Source of the DNA: Mycolicibacterium boenickei
GTDB taxonomy: Bacteria; Actinomycetota; Actinomycetes; Mycobacteriales; Mycobacteriaceae
Assembly (NCBI RefSeq): GCF_010731295.1
Contig: NZ_AP022579.1
Coordinates: 1,550,001 to 1,614,000 of the forward strand
Direction: 5' to 3'
Length of the DNA stretch: 64,000 nt
Of the stretch, positions 1-8,016 are shown one piece after another. The notes beneath the pieces are model-generated. The model saw only the letters and a list, made by a program, of their open reading frames with translations. It made no database searches and had not been told where the DNA came from. The position numbers were made by a program, and so were the translations under genes. Positions within the stretch are counted from its first letter, which is position 1. Each line of letters starts with the position of its first letter.

Positions 1-17
1 CTCAGGATGCCACCTTT

Positions 18-31
18 TTGATATATGTCAA
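18..31. promoter_or_regulatory. ArsR-type operator upstream of the arsR-like gene
   Basis: TTGATATATGTCAA is an inverted repeat (TTGA / TCAA, 6-nt spacer) of the form typical of ArsR/SmtB operators. It sits inside a wider inverted repeat, TGCCACC (8-14) and GGTGGCA (36-42), and ends 21 nt before the ATG at 53. It is probably the autoregulatory site. It could also control a divergent gene beyond the left edge. Confidence 0.6.
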
Positions 32-52
32 GATTGGTGGCAGGATGGGGTC

Positions 53-412
53 ATGCCCAAAGCGCTGCCCGTGATCGACATGTCCGCGCCGGTATGCTGC
101 GCCCCGGTAGCCGCGGGCCCGATCAGCGACGACGACGCCCTGGCGGTGGCGATGCGCCTGAAGGCGCTCGCCGACCCGATGCGGGTCAAAATCATGTCTC
201 TACTGTTCAGTTCGCGCCCCGGCGAGGAGACCAGCGGGGAACTGGCCGGGGCGCTCGACTTGAGCGAATCCACCGTCAGCCACCACCTGGGCCAACTCCG
301 CAAAGCCGGGCTGGTGATCTCCGACCGTCGCGGCATGAACGTCTTTCACCGCGTCAAACCCGAAGCGCTCCAAGCACTCTGCGTGGTGCTCGACCCCGAC
401 TGCTGCACTTAG
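53..412 (+). CDS. ArsR/SmtB-family metalloregulator
   Basis: 119-residue winged-helix repressor. Residues about 30-105 form the ArsR fold, with the recognition-helix region around SESTVSHHLGQLRKAGL. A Cys-Cys pair near the N-terminus (VCCAP, residues 14-15) and another at the extreme C-terminus (DCCT) are candidate thiol ligands for arsenite or another soft metal. The usual CxC motif of E. coli ArsR in the recognition helix is absent, so sensing would have to use these terminal pairs. The gene converges on the recombinase genes. Any target operon is probably divergent and outside the window. ArsR family is sure; the metal is inferred. Start chosen for the intact N-terminal Cys pair and the operator spacing. 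Confidence 0.85.
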   Translation: MPKALPVIDMSAPVCCAPVAAGPISDDDALAVAMRLKALADPMRVKIMSLLFSSRPGEETSGELAGALDLSESTVSHHLGQLRKAGLVISDRRGMNVFHRVKPEALQALCVVLDPDCCT

Positions 413-492
413 CCGACAGGTGAGCTGGACACCGTCGCCGCGCGCGCGGGTCAGCTGGGATGCTCCGGAATGACCGCCCCACGGTGAGATGA

Positions 493-906
493 TCAGGTGA
501 TCTGTTCGTGAAGGGTGTCGAGTTGGCCGTAGAGCAGCTCGATCGTTGATTGTTGTTCTGCCACGGTGGCTTTGAGTGCGGCGATCTCTTTGTCTTTGGC
601 GGCGAGCCGGTGGCGCAGCGCAGCGTCGATGCTGGTTTCGCGGCCGGCCGGTGCTGGCTGGCGGGCGGCGGGGCGGTCGCGGTACTGCTTGATGAGGGCC
701 ACCAGGTCGTCGTGTTTGTAGATGGTCTTGCGGGACACCTTGGCGCGGCGGGACACGGTGGAGAAGTTGATGTCGGCGTTGGTCTTGCGCAGGTAGGCGA
801 TCGCTTTTTCGACGGCACGCCGCTTCTCATCGCTGCGGCCGTCGCGGTATTCGGCCAGCGCATTCAGTGCTTTCTGGGTGGGTGGCGGCGGCTTGGGGCG
901 ACTCAT
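493..906 (-). CDS. tnpC: TnpC-like transposition accessory protein (DUF6262 type)
   Basis: 137 residues, last gene of the recombinase operon. The N-terminal half (about 10-70) looks like a helix-turn-helix (TVSRRAKVSRKTIYKHDDL). Residues about 95-137 form a coiled coil with heptad-like leucines and alanines (KDKEIAALKATVAEQQSTI). Tn554 TnpC is about 125 residues and affects the efficiency and orientation of transposition. This protein has the right size and position. The ATG overlaps the stop of the upstream tnpB-like gene by 4 nt (903-906), so translation is coupled. Name given by position and architecture, not by a search. Confidence 0.7.
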   Translation of the reverse strand: MSRPKPPPPTQKALNALAEYRDGRSDEKRRAVEKAIAYLRKTNADINFSTVSRRAKVSRKTIYKHDDLVALIKQYRDRPAARQPAPAGRETSIDAALRHRLAAKDKEIAALKATVAEQQSTIELLYGQLDTLHEQIT

Positions 907-3143
907 CGCGGCGTGTCCGGGTCAGCCTTGCGCAACACTGATTCGTGGCTTCCGCGGGCAGCAGTCTGCATCGTGGGTGCCCGGTTGGCGGTACCCGCAC
1001 CGGCGACGCTGTTTGCGCCGTCATCGGTCACGTCGTCGCGGTGGAGCCGGTCGAGGATGGCGTCCAGGGAGGCGATTTCGCGTCGACGCTCATGGATCCA
1101 CACGTTGTCGTCGGTGAGCTCGCGCCCGGTGCGGGCACGGTACTGTTCGCGGCGGACGTCGATCAGTTTCAGGGTCCTGGCGCGTTGGTCGACCAGTTCG
1201 TCGAGGTGGGTGGCGTCGGTGGCGAAATGCCCGCATGACAAGCAGGCGTTGCCTTTGTCGCAGGTGGCTACCGGTGGCAGCAGGCATACCCCGTTGGGCA
1301 GCACCCGGTCGGTGCGGGCCGAGAGCTGGGTCATGTCGTAGATGTCGGACGGGCTGATGGTGATATCGGTGCCATGGGCGCCGATCTTTTTGTGCCGCAG
1401 GAACTCCGCTTCGGCGGTCGCTTGCAGGGTGGCGGCATAGCGCAGGGTCATCGCCGGGGAGGCGTGTCCGAGATAGCGCTGCACCACATGGATCGGGACG
1501 CCGTCGTTGAGCAGCTCGGTGGCCCGGGTGTGGCGCAGCCGGTGGGTCTGGGAGAACCGCAGCGGGTGGCCGGCGGTGTCGGTGAGACCGTGGATGTTGT
1601 CGAGCCGATTGAGGATCCGGCTGTAGGAGTCATAGCTGCGTGGTCGTTGGCCCTGGTGCTGGTAGCGCACCCCGAGGAACAGGTACTTCGTCTCCAAATC
1701 CGGGTAACGCCGCCGGATCCAGTCTTGCTGTTCGCTGATCACGTTGACCACGGCCTGCTCGACCAGAATGGTGGGCACCACCCCGTCGACTTTGGTCTGC
1801 TGGTAACGCAGTTTGGCCACGAACCCATCGGGAACGTCGGTGGCTCCCGCGGGGCGGTCATGCCCCGGGATCGGCTGCAGCGGGTCGAAATCGAGCATCA
1901 GAATCTCCGAGGCCCGGCGCCCGGTCAACGCTTGCAGCAGCCAGATCCGGGCCGCTTGCGGATCGCCGAGACCAGCCACGACCGAGATGGTGGAATCGGG
2001 ATGGGTGATGACCACCGGTTTGCCCGCATCGGCGGCCAGCACGTCGAGATAGCACAGCATCCGCTGCAGCTCGGCGGTCGAAAACCAGGTCAGCTCCCGG
2101 CCGCCGGTAGGGCGTCGGCTGCGAAACGCCGCACCCCACAACCGGGTATGGGTGTCGGTCAACCGGCTCCAGCGAGGATCTCCGGTCGCTGCCGCGGCTT
2201 CCTCGGCATGGTCCACCATGAACGTGTAGAACATCTGAATCTTGGACTGGACGACCGCGATCGTCGCCGCCGACAGCGGACGCTCCGGTTTGGCCCGCGC
2301 GGCAGGTGATTTGAGGTATTCGGTGAACTCGGTGAACACCAGCCGCAGCGCCGCCCGGTCGGTGCTGATCACCGGATCATCGATCCCGCGTTCGACCAAG
2401 AATGGACCCAGATGGCGGGTGATGCCGCGGGTGCGGCCGATCACCGACGACCAGCGCAGCAGTTCAGCCGTCAAACAGGTGCGCAGCCAGAACCGCACCC
2501 CTTCACGCAGCCAGACCGGTTCGATCCCTCCGAGGCGGGCAACCTGGTCATGGCAGGGTTCGTGCTCACGCTGCGGGATGCGGGGATCAGCGTCCAGATC
2601 CCAGATGTCATGAGCCCACCATGGCCGGTCGGTGCAGCGGACCGACACGTACAGGTGCAGGTGCTCGATGAAACTGGCCACGTTGCGCCGAAACCCGGCC
2701 GAGGGCAGCCGACCGGTGCGGCGCTCGAACTCGCGTACCCCGTGACGCACGATGGCCTCGGCGCTCAGATCAGCGACACTGACCGGGTAACGCCGGTGCC
2801 GTTGGTGGTAGTCGGCGGCGGCGATGCTCAGTGCACCGCTGGTCCATTTCAGCAGCGACGGTTCGATCTTGCGACGTTCTTCGTGTCCACACAGCCACAC
2901 CCACCACGCGAGCTCCTCGCACAACCGTTGCGGCACACCCTGCGGGGTGAAGTCGTGGCCGTCCGGGGTGGGCCGGTAGCGCGGGTTGCGCTGAAAGACC
3001 GTGTTGGCCGGGCCGGTATCCAGGTGATAGACCAGCCTGCGCCACTGCGGCGGCACTTGTTGCCACTGCTGTGTCCACCGATCCCCGGCGGCACCGCGCG
3101 TCGGTGGGGTATGCGCTGGTGCAGGACTGTCATTGCCCGTCAC
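903..3143 (-). CDS. tnpB: TnpB-like large tyrosine recombinase
   Basis: 746-residue site-specific recombinase. The C-terminal catalytic domain carries the first Arg in LLQALTGRRASEIL, the HxxR box HRLRHT (H534, R537), the second His in YLGHA (H560) and the nucleophile Tyr569 (LRYA). After the catalytic Tyr comes a Cys-rich tail (C620, C628, C634, C637: CDKGNACLSCGH), a putative zinc-binding module as in the long Tn554-type TnpB proteins. The N-terminal ~300 residues would be the core- and arm-binding region. It overlaps the tnpA-like gene by 14 nt at its start and tnpC by 4 nt at its end, so the three genes form one operon. All catalytic residues are present. Confidence 0.85.
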   Translation of the reverse strand: MTGNDSPAPAHTPPTRGAAGDRWTQQWQQVPPQWRRLVYHLDTGPANTVFQRNPRYRPTPDGHDFTPQGVPQRLCEELAWWVWLCGHEERRKIEPSLLKWTSGALSIAAADYHQRHRRYPVSVADLSAEAIVRHGVREFERRTGRLPSAGFRRNVASFIEHLHLYVSVRCTDRPWWAHDIWDLDADPRIPQREHEPCHDQVARLGGIEPVWLREGVRFWLRTCLTAELLRWSSVIGRTRGITRHLGPFLVERGIDDPVISTDRAALRLVFTEFTEYLKSPAARAKPERPLSAATIAVVQSKIQMFYTFMVDHAEEAAAATGDPRWSRLTDTHTRLWGAAFRSRRPTGGRELTWFSTAELQRMLCYLDVLAADAGKPVVITHPDSTISVVAGLGDPQAARIWLLQALTGRRASEILMLDFDPLQPIPGHDRPAGATDVPDGFVAKLRYQQTKVDGVVPTILVEQAVVNVISEQQDWIRRRYPDLETKYLFLGVRYQHQGQRPRSYDSYSRILNRLDNIHGLTDTAGHPLRFSQTHRLRHTRATELLNDGVPIHVVQRYLGHASPAMTLRYAATLQATAEAEFLRHKKIGAHGTDITISPSDIYDMTQLSARTDRVLPNGVCLLPPVATCDKGNACLSCGHFATDATHLDELVDQRARTLKLIDVRREQYRARTGRELTDDNVWIHERRREIASLDAILDRLHRDDVTDDGANSVAGAGTANRAPTMQTAARGSHESVLRKADPDTPR

Positions 3144-4347
3144 GGTTCACCTTCCACCCAGCGACATAGTTCTTCCATTCGGCCAGCGTGCGCATCTCGG
3201 CGTCGGCGGTCACCCACCCGTAGGTCGACAACGTGGTCTGCACGTCGGCGTGACCGAGACGACGCATCACCACATGCACATCCACCCCAGCCAGCAACAA
3301 CGCGGTGGCGTGGGTGTGGCGCAGCCAGTGCGGCGTCCACTGCTCAGGCAGCACGCCGGTTCGGCGCGCGGTGATCAGATCCACCTTGTCGTAGATGGTT
3401 TCCGGTCGCAGCGGGGCATAGCGCACGCCTCGCACCAGGTTGACAAACACGAAACACGACGCCAGATCGCCGACCGTGACATCCGCGCCGGCGGCCACCA
3501 ACTGCCACACGTACTCGGTGTAGAGGGCGACCAGATCGTCGCCGATGTAAATCCGGCGCGGGCCCGATTTCGCGCGCACCCCGTGCGGATGATCATCACG
3601 GCCCGCCACCATCACCGATGGGGTACCGCCACCGGCAATATCAAAATCACTGTGGCGCAACGACAACGCCTCACCGAGCCGCATCCCGGTTTCGGCCAAC
3701 ACCGCGAAGAACAACCGGTCACGCAGCCCCGCCCCGCCGCCCGACCATTCACCCGAGACCGTCTGGACACTGCACGCATCCAAGATGGCGTTGACCTGCA
3801 CCGGCAGCAGCACCGGTGTTTCGGCGCGCTGCAGGCCGCGGAGCCGGTGAATCGGCCCGTCCTGCTCGCGTTTCGGGCCGACCCCGGCCAGAAACGGTGC
3901 ATAGCGGCCCCGCCGGGACGTACGAGCATGACTGGCGTACAACCGCCGGTAGGGGCGCACCAGGTCATGGGCATTGGCGAAATACCGGTACATCGACAAC
4001 ACCGCCGCACTGCGCGGCAGCAGCGAGGATTCGGCCAATCTCTGCTCCGGTTCACCGATACGGGCCACCCCAGGCAGATCCCCGGTGCGCAGATAAGCCA
4101 GGAACTGGCCAAACAGACTGGTGGGGAAGTCATCCCACGCGGTACCGGTACCCTCCAGCACCGTCCACCACGCCGCCAGCCCATAGGCATAGGCGCGCAG
4201 CGTGTTCGGTGAGCCCCCTTGGTTGCGCAGAAACGTCAGGTACTCGCGCGCCGGGGCCACGGGCAGCTTGTCGACGCCGACCACCGTGTAGGTGGGTGGC
4301 CGGTCCTCAAAGCGCACCCGCTGCACCTGTGCCACCGTCAGCCGCAC
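3130..4347 (-). CDS. tnpA: TnpA-like tyrosine recombinase
   Basis: 405 residues. An N-terminal SAM-like DNA-binding domain (about 30-130, EYLTFLRNQGGSPNTLRAY) is followed by a phage-integrase catalytic domain. Active-site residues visible are the Arg in LAETGMRLGEAL, HWLRHTHAT (H340, R343), RLGHA (H366) and Tyr376 in LSTYGW. It is the first recombinase gene of the tnpABC operon and starts 10 nt after the stop of the XRE-ImmA gene, so the recombinases may be co-transcribed with that regulator. Tn554 TnpA is about 361 residues; this one is slightly longer. It probably carries out strand exchange together with TnpB. Confidence 0.85.
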   Translation of the reverse strand: MRLTVAQVQRVRFEDRPPTYTVVGVDKLPVAPAREYLTFLRNQGGSPNTLRAYAYGLAAWWTVLEGTGTAWDDFPTSLFGQFLAYLRTGDLPGVARIGEPEQRLAESSLLPRSAAVLSMYRYFANAHDLVRPYRRLYASHARTSRRGRYAPFLAGVGPKREQDGPIHRLRGLQRAETPVLLPVQVNAILDACSVQTVSGEWSGGGAGLRDRLFFAVLAETGMRLGEALSLRHSDFDIAGGGTPSVMVAGRDDHPHGVRAKSGPRRIYIGDDLVALYTEYVWQLVAAGADVTVGDLASCFVFVNLVRGVRYAPLRPETIYDKVDLITARRTGVLPEQWTPHWLRHTHATALLLAGVDVHVVMRRLGHADVQTTLSTYGWVTADAEMRTLAEWKNYVAGWKVNRDGQ

Positions 4348-4357
4348 CCCACCACAT

Positions 4358-5614
4358 TCACGATGGCCTGCCCTTACGGAAATCGTCCAACCGGATCACC
4401 TGGGAGCCGCCATCGGCCGGTGGGGCCGCGGTGCGGCCATGGCCGACACTGGCCGCGACCGGATTATGCTCGGCCGCCGGCGCCGGCCGCTGCGTGGCCA
4501 AAAACCAATCCAGCACATCAGCGGGATAGATCATCGAATCCCGGGCGCTCAGCATCCGCACCGACGCGCCGCCGTAGCAGCGCTCCACCCACTTACGCAG
4601 CAGCCGGGGCCGCTCCGGGACGCGGTCAGCCCACCCCGGTTCCGTCATACCCCACGTGTGCCCGGTATCCGGGTTGATCCGTGAATGCAGCTGGGTGGTC
4701 AACATTTTCGCCCGATCCGGCGCGATCAGCCCCGAATCCCGCAGATGCATGATCAACGACCCCAACGACAGACCCCACTTGGCTTTGAGCGGACGCAGAT
4801 TCAACAGCGACATCACCCGCGGCAACTCACCGGCGATGACCCCTGCCGGGGCCAACAACTCGGTCGCGAACCGGTTTGCCTCCAACTCGTCGGCGGCACT
4901 GACCGAGCAATAGGCGTGACTGTGCAACACCAAATGACCGAGCTCATGGGCGACCGTGAACCGGGTCCGCTCCCACGAGTCGCTATCCCTCAACACCAGC
5001 AGCGGCCGGTCCCGTAACCGGCCCACCCAACTCGAATACCCCAAATGCCGCTCATCACGAGAACGCCCACCGGTAGCGGCGAATTCGCTTTCCCATTCAC
5101 CGGCGACCCGGCGCCGGACAATCACCGGAGCACCCAGCCGCTCGGCCTCATACATCAAATCGTCAAGCGGCTCATCGGGTTCCAGTCCCATCGCCTCACG
5201 CAGACGTGCTGCGGCCACCGTGATCGAACTGTGTGCCAGCTCATCGGGACTGACCGTCGGAACCTTCACCGGAGGCAGCTTCGACCGGCCATCGAGCTCA
5301 CCGAGAAAATCGCCTGCCAACGACGCGAACGTCGCCAGAAACTCCTGCTCACCCAACGTCATTGACTTCGGCGCCCGAAACAGCAACTCGTTCGCGGTGA
5401 TCCGTGTCCGCGGCTCCGAGCTGAAAAACGCTGCAGGAAACCGGAACAACCCCGCCAGCAACGCAACATCGCCGTCGTCGAGCCGCACCGTCAGCGACTT
5501 CTCAATCTGGGACTGCCGTGACGTACTCCAGCCTGTGGCTTCCACCACCGACCGTGCCGTCATCCGCCTCAACAACCGGGCCTGCCGGACCCGTGCACCA
5601 AAAACCTCAATCAT
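4358..5614 (-). CDS. XRE-family HTH / ImmA-IrrE metallopeptidase
   Basis: 418 residues. The N-terminal XRE helix-turn-helix (about 5-65, VVEATGWSTSRQSQIEKS) is joined to a COG2856 (ImmA/IrrE) peptidase domain at about 140-260. The zinc motif HELGH is at 223-227, with the downstream ELEANRFATELL segment supplying the third ligand. Such fusions are self-contained repressor-proteases that control mobile elements or toxin-like partners. It lies 64 nt downstream of the unknown gene at 5679 and directly upstream of tnpA. This suggests control of the partner gene, the recombinases or both, perhaps through the palindrome at 6393-6410. C-terminal ~120 residues unassigned. Confidence 0.8.
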   Translation of the reverse strand: MIEVFGARVRQARLLRRMTARSVVEATGWSTSRQSQIEKSLTVRLDDGDVALLAGLFRFPAAFFSSEPRTRITANELLFRAPKSMTLGEQEFLATFASLAGDFLGELDGRSKLPPVKVPTVSPDELAHSSITVAAARLREAMGLEPDEPLDDLMYEAERLGAPVIVRRRVAGEWESEFAATGGRSRDERHLGYSSWVGRLRDRPLLVLRDSDSWERTRFTVAHELGHLVLHSHAYCSVSAADELEANRFATELLAPAGVIAGELPRVMSLLNLRPLKAKWGLSLGSLIMHLRDSGLIAPDRAKMLTTQLHSRINPDTGHTWGMTEPGWADRVPERPRLLRKWVERCYGGASVRMLSARDSMIYPADVLDWFLATQRPAPAAEHNPVAASVGHGRTAAPPADGGSQVIRLDDFRKGRPS

Positions 5615-5678
5615 CGTGCGCTCAATTCAACGTCACCGGGTTGGGAAACCCACATGCACCCAACACTGTGCACGATGG

Positions 5679-6392
5679 CTACGACGATTTCGGCGGACCG
5701 TCCTCCTCGTCCTGATCGCTCGCAGCGTCCTCGTCGACCTCGGCGAAGTCGTCGTCGCGGCGCCGTGTCCCGAAAGTCCCCGGTCCCGCGCCCTCCCGAC
5801 GGCTCCCGCCGAGACCAACATTGAATGAGCGGTCCTCCATGATCGGCGGCGGCAACGGTGTCCGACCGTAAAGAACCTCCACATTGTCGAGGAGTAGTCC
5901 CGCCGCGAGGACCGCGCCGCCGAAAAACCCGCGACCGTCCGGCCACCACAACAGGTATTCCCGATACTTCTGCGGCTCGGGAATACCCTCTTCGCCACCG
6001 ATCGGGTGACCCAGCACCTCCTCGATGCTGTACTGCTCCCCACCCGGCACAAACGGCACAGTCTCGATCAGCTGACCAGTCCGCCGATTGCGCGGATGCT
6101 TGCGCACATAAATCCGCGAGCCCTTCCCGTCGAGCAGAAGAACTCCCATCCCGTTGCCCGCCTTGACTTTTAGAGTCGAATCGGGAGTCTCCCGCCGTAA
6201 CCGCGATAGCAGAAACGTTTCCAACACCGAGCACGACACCGTGATCGGTCGCACATTGCTGCCCTGATCGACAAAACGATCTGGGACTTCCGGATGCCGC
6301 GCAGCCAGATCCCCATGCGCCTCGCCCAAAACCTGAGCATGCTGCCGGACGAGTTCCTCCACCAACTGCTGAGGATCGTCGTGTAGTTCCAT
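5679..6392 (-). CDS. unknown protein paired with the XRE-ImmA gene
   Basis: About 237 residues from the ATG at 6392, or 247 from a GTG at 6422. I do not recognise a family. The first ~170 residues look folded. The last ~60 are rich in Gly, Arg, Asp and Glu and probably disordered (DDDFAEVDEDAASDQDEEDG). There is no signal peptide or clear membrane helix. Position directly upstream of an XRE-ImmA gene suggests a partner of that regulator (inference). Start: a perfect 18-bp palindrome ends exactly one base before this ATG, which would suit a leaderless mRNA. The GTG has a short GAGG four nt upstream. The choice is open. Confidence 0.55.
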   Translation of the reverse strand: MELHDDPQQLVEELVRQHAQVLGEAHGDLAARHPEVPDRFVDQGSNVRPITVSCSVLETFLLSRLRRETPDSTLKVKAGNGMGVLLLDGKGSRIYVRKHPRNRRTGQLIETVPFVPGGEQYSIEEVLGHPIGGEEGIPEPQKYREYLLWWPDGRGFFGGAVLAAGLLLDNVEVLYGRTPLPPPIMEDRSFNVGLGGSRREGAGPGTFGTRRRDDDFAEVDEDAASDQDEEDGPPKSS

Positions 6393-6410
6393 GGGGTAAA
6401 CATTTACCCC
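6393..6410. promoter_or_regulatory. palindromic operator, putative XRE-ImmA site
   Basis: GGGGTAAACATTTACCCC: two perfect 8-bp arms around a 2-nt centre, touching the ATG at 6392 of the unknown leftward gene. It has the size and symmetry of an XRE-dimer operator. Binding would block initiation of the unknown gene and of the regulator downstream. Confidence 0.55.
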
Positions 6411-6510
6411 GGTATCCCACACTCAACCTCGCGCCACGCCGCTGCCGGTCGGCAAAATTTTGGCTGCTCATACCTAATAGGTTACATGTATGCGTGGATA
6501 AAACTGCACT

Positions 6511-6537
6511 TCAACACACCTTTAAGGCGTGTTTTGA
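6511..6537. other. imperfect palindrome near the right end of the Tn554-like element
   Basis: Arms at 6511-6523 and 6525-6537 are complementary with few mismatches (outer TCAA / TTGA, inner CACC.TT / AAGGCGTG). The structure lies 16-40 nt inside the inferred junction at 6553 and is not within a gene. It could be a recombinase arm or core site, or a promoter element. A smaller repeat, ACCT-AAT-AGGT, lies at 6472-6482. The rest of 6411-6553 shows no gene. Confidence 0.35.
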
Positions 6538-6555
6538 GAATTTAACGCCTGATAA

Positions 6556-7320
6556 GCGCTGGGGTCGGTGTTCCATCTGCAGGGCGATCTCGTCGACGAG
6601 AACCGGCTGTCGGCCTGTGCGGATCTGCTGATGACGACGAGCCCAAACGTCCTGGTGTACAGCGCGATCGACGGATGGCGGCGGCAGATGGTCGAACGGG
6701 GTCACGAGTTGATGGGTGCCGCACTGGATCTGGCGCGGGAAACACGCCGCGAGATCGAAGAGATCGACGACATCGAGGTTCTCGACGAGGAACTGCTGGG
6801 CAAGCAGGCTTCGCACGATTTGGATCGGCTTCAGGTGTTGATCGACGTCTTCGCGACAGGTACCTCGGGATACCAGGCCGCTGATTGGATGCGGGAGTAC
6901 TGCCAGCTCGATCTGGGGATGACCGACCACCGCCGGGTGCTGGCCACCATGTCGCTGGCCGACGGGCCGGACACCGCGGGCCGACTGGTCGAGGCACTCA
7001 AGCTGTGGCGCAAGGCCGCACACGATTTCGATCCGCCGCCGCGTGTCGACCTGCCCTCACCCGACGAATTGGAGTTGGAGACCGTGGTGGCGCCACGGGA
7101 TGCGTTCTTCGGTCCCGTCGAGGATGTACCGGTCGAGAATGCGGCCGGCCGGGTCTCCGCCGAGCAGATCACCCCGTACCCGCCGGGAATTCCCGCGGTG
7201 GTTCCCGGAGAGCGCATCAACCAGGCCGTGCTGGACTATCTGCGGACCGGGCTCGCAGCAGGGATGAACGTGCCCGACCCGGCCGATCCGTCGTTGCGGA
7301 CGGTGCGCGTCGTCGCATAG
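6556..7320 (+). pseudogene. Orn/Lys/Arg decarboxylase, C-terminal remnant
   Basis: From codon 6556 the frame reads as the distal part of a PLP-dependent basic amino-acid decarboxylase (fold I): ALGSVFHLQGDLVD, then the C-terminal domain with ENAAGRVSAEQITPYPPG and IPAVVPGERI. The PLP-lysine region and everything before it are missing. The frame is closed by TAA at 6553-6555, exactly where homology starts, so the gene was cut by the element to its left. A GTG at 6568 could start a 250-residue fragment. That fragment lacks the catalytic core and is probably non-functional. It overlaps the convergent UdgX gene by about 85 nt. Confidence 0.75.
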
Positions 7321-7937
7321 GCGGTGCGGAGGTCCGCGACCAGTCCGTCGAAGGCTTGGTCACGGGTCTCAGATGGCCCTCGCAATACCGCTGACGGGTG
7401 GATCGTGGCGACGAGCGCCGGGTCCCCGTCGGGAACCAGCCCGGTGACGGACAGGATCTCCCCTCGGTGTCGAGATACTCGGAAGTCGTTGCCCAACAGG
7501 GACTTGGCGGCGGTCGCTCCGAGTAAGACCACGACATCCGGCGCGATCGAGTTCAATTCGGCGATCATCCACGGCCGGCACGCCTCGACCTCGGTGCGGC
7601 TGGGGGTCTTGTGGATCCGGCGCTTGCCCCGCTCGTTGGTGGTGAACTTGAAATGCTTGACGGCGTTGGTCAGGTAGAGCTCGGAGCGGTCGATCTCGGC
7701 CGCGGCCAAGGCTTTGTCCAGGATGCGGCCGGCGGGGCCGACGAAGGGGGCTCCGGCACGGTCCTCCCGGTCACCCGGCTGCTCACCGACCAGCATCATC
7801 CGGGCGGATGCGGGCCCGGACCCGAACACGGTCTGGGTGGCATCGCGGTACAGCGGACAACCCATGCATCCCCGCGCTGCCTTGGCCAGTTCGGTCAGCT
7901 CACGTGTTTCGGGGACGAACTCCGCTGCGCTGCTCAT
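7236..7937 (-). CDS. udgX: UdgX-type uracil-DNA glycosylase
   Basis: 233 residues of the UDG superfamily with Fe-S cysteines. Motif A is GEQPGD (51-56). The R-loop insertion KRRIH is at 105-109, with His109 in the place of the residue that forms the covalent bond to the abasic sugar in M. smegmatis UdgX. Motif B is HPS starting at His180. Cluster cysteines C24, C27 (CMGC) and C120 are visible. UdgX removes uracil from DNA and stays attached to the site, rather than turning over like Ung. The C-terminal ~24 residues run past the usual end and overlap the decarboxylase remnant, so they may be an added tail. Identification is firm because KRRIH is diagnostic. Confidence 0.92.
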   Translation of the reverse strand: MSSAAEFVPETRELTELAKAARGCMGCPLYRDATQTVFGSGPASARMMLVGEQPGDREDRAGAPFVGPAGRILDKALAAAEIDRSELYLTNAVKHFKFTTNERGKRRIHKTPSRTEVEACRPWMIAELNSIAPDVVVLLGATAAKSLLGNDFRVSRHRGEILSVTGLVPDGDPALVATIHPSAVLRGPSETRDQAFDGLVADLRTAYATTRTVRNDGSAGSGTFIPAASPVRR

Positions 7938-8016
7938 GGCCGGGGGATACCCGCTTCAACCGTTTCGCCATGCCGAGTTCGGGTATTCGTTATGACAACA
8001 ACAGGAGATGATCGCC

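Larger units (their letters stand above)
493..6553. mobile_element. Tn554-like element (right part; left end not located)
   Basis: The gene order tnpA-tnpB-tnpC (4347 to 493, leftward), with two tyrosine recombinases and a small accessory protein, is the organisation of the Tn554 family. An XRE-ImmA gene and an unknown gene are cargo on its right. The right boundary is placed at 6553-6556. There the reading frame of an Orn/Lys/Arg decarboxylase resumes in mid-protein, directly after an in-frame TAA at 6553-6555. The left end is not visible. It probably lies left of position 1 beyond the arsR-like gene, where the 5' half of the decarboxylase should be found. Confidence 0.75.
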
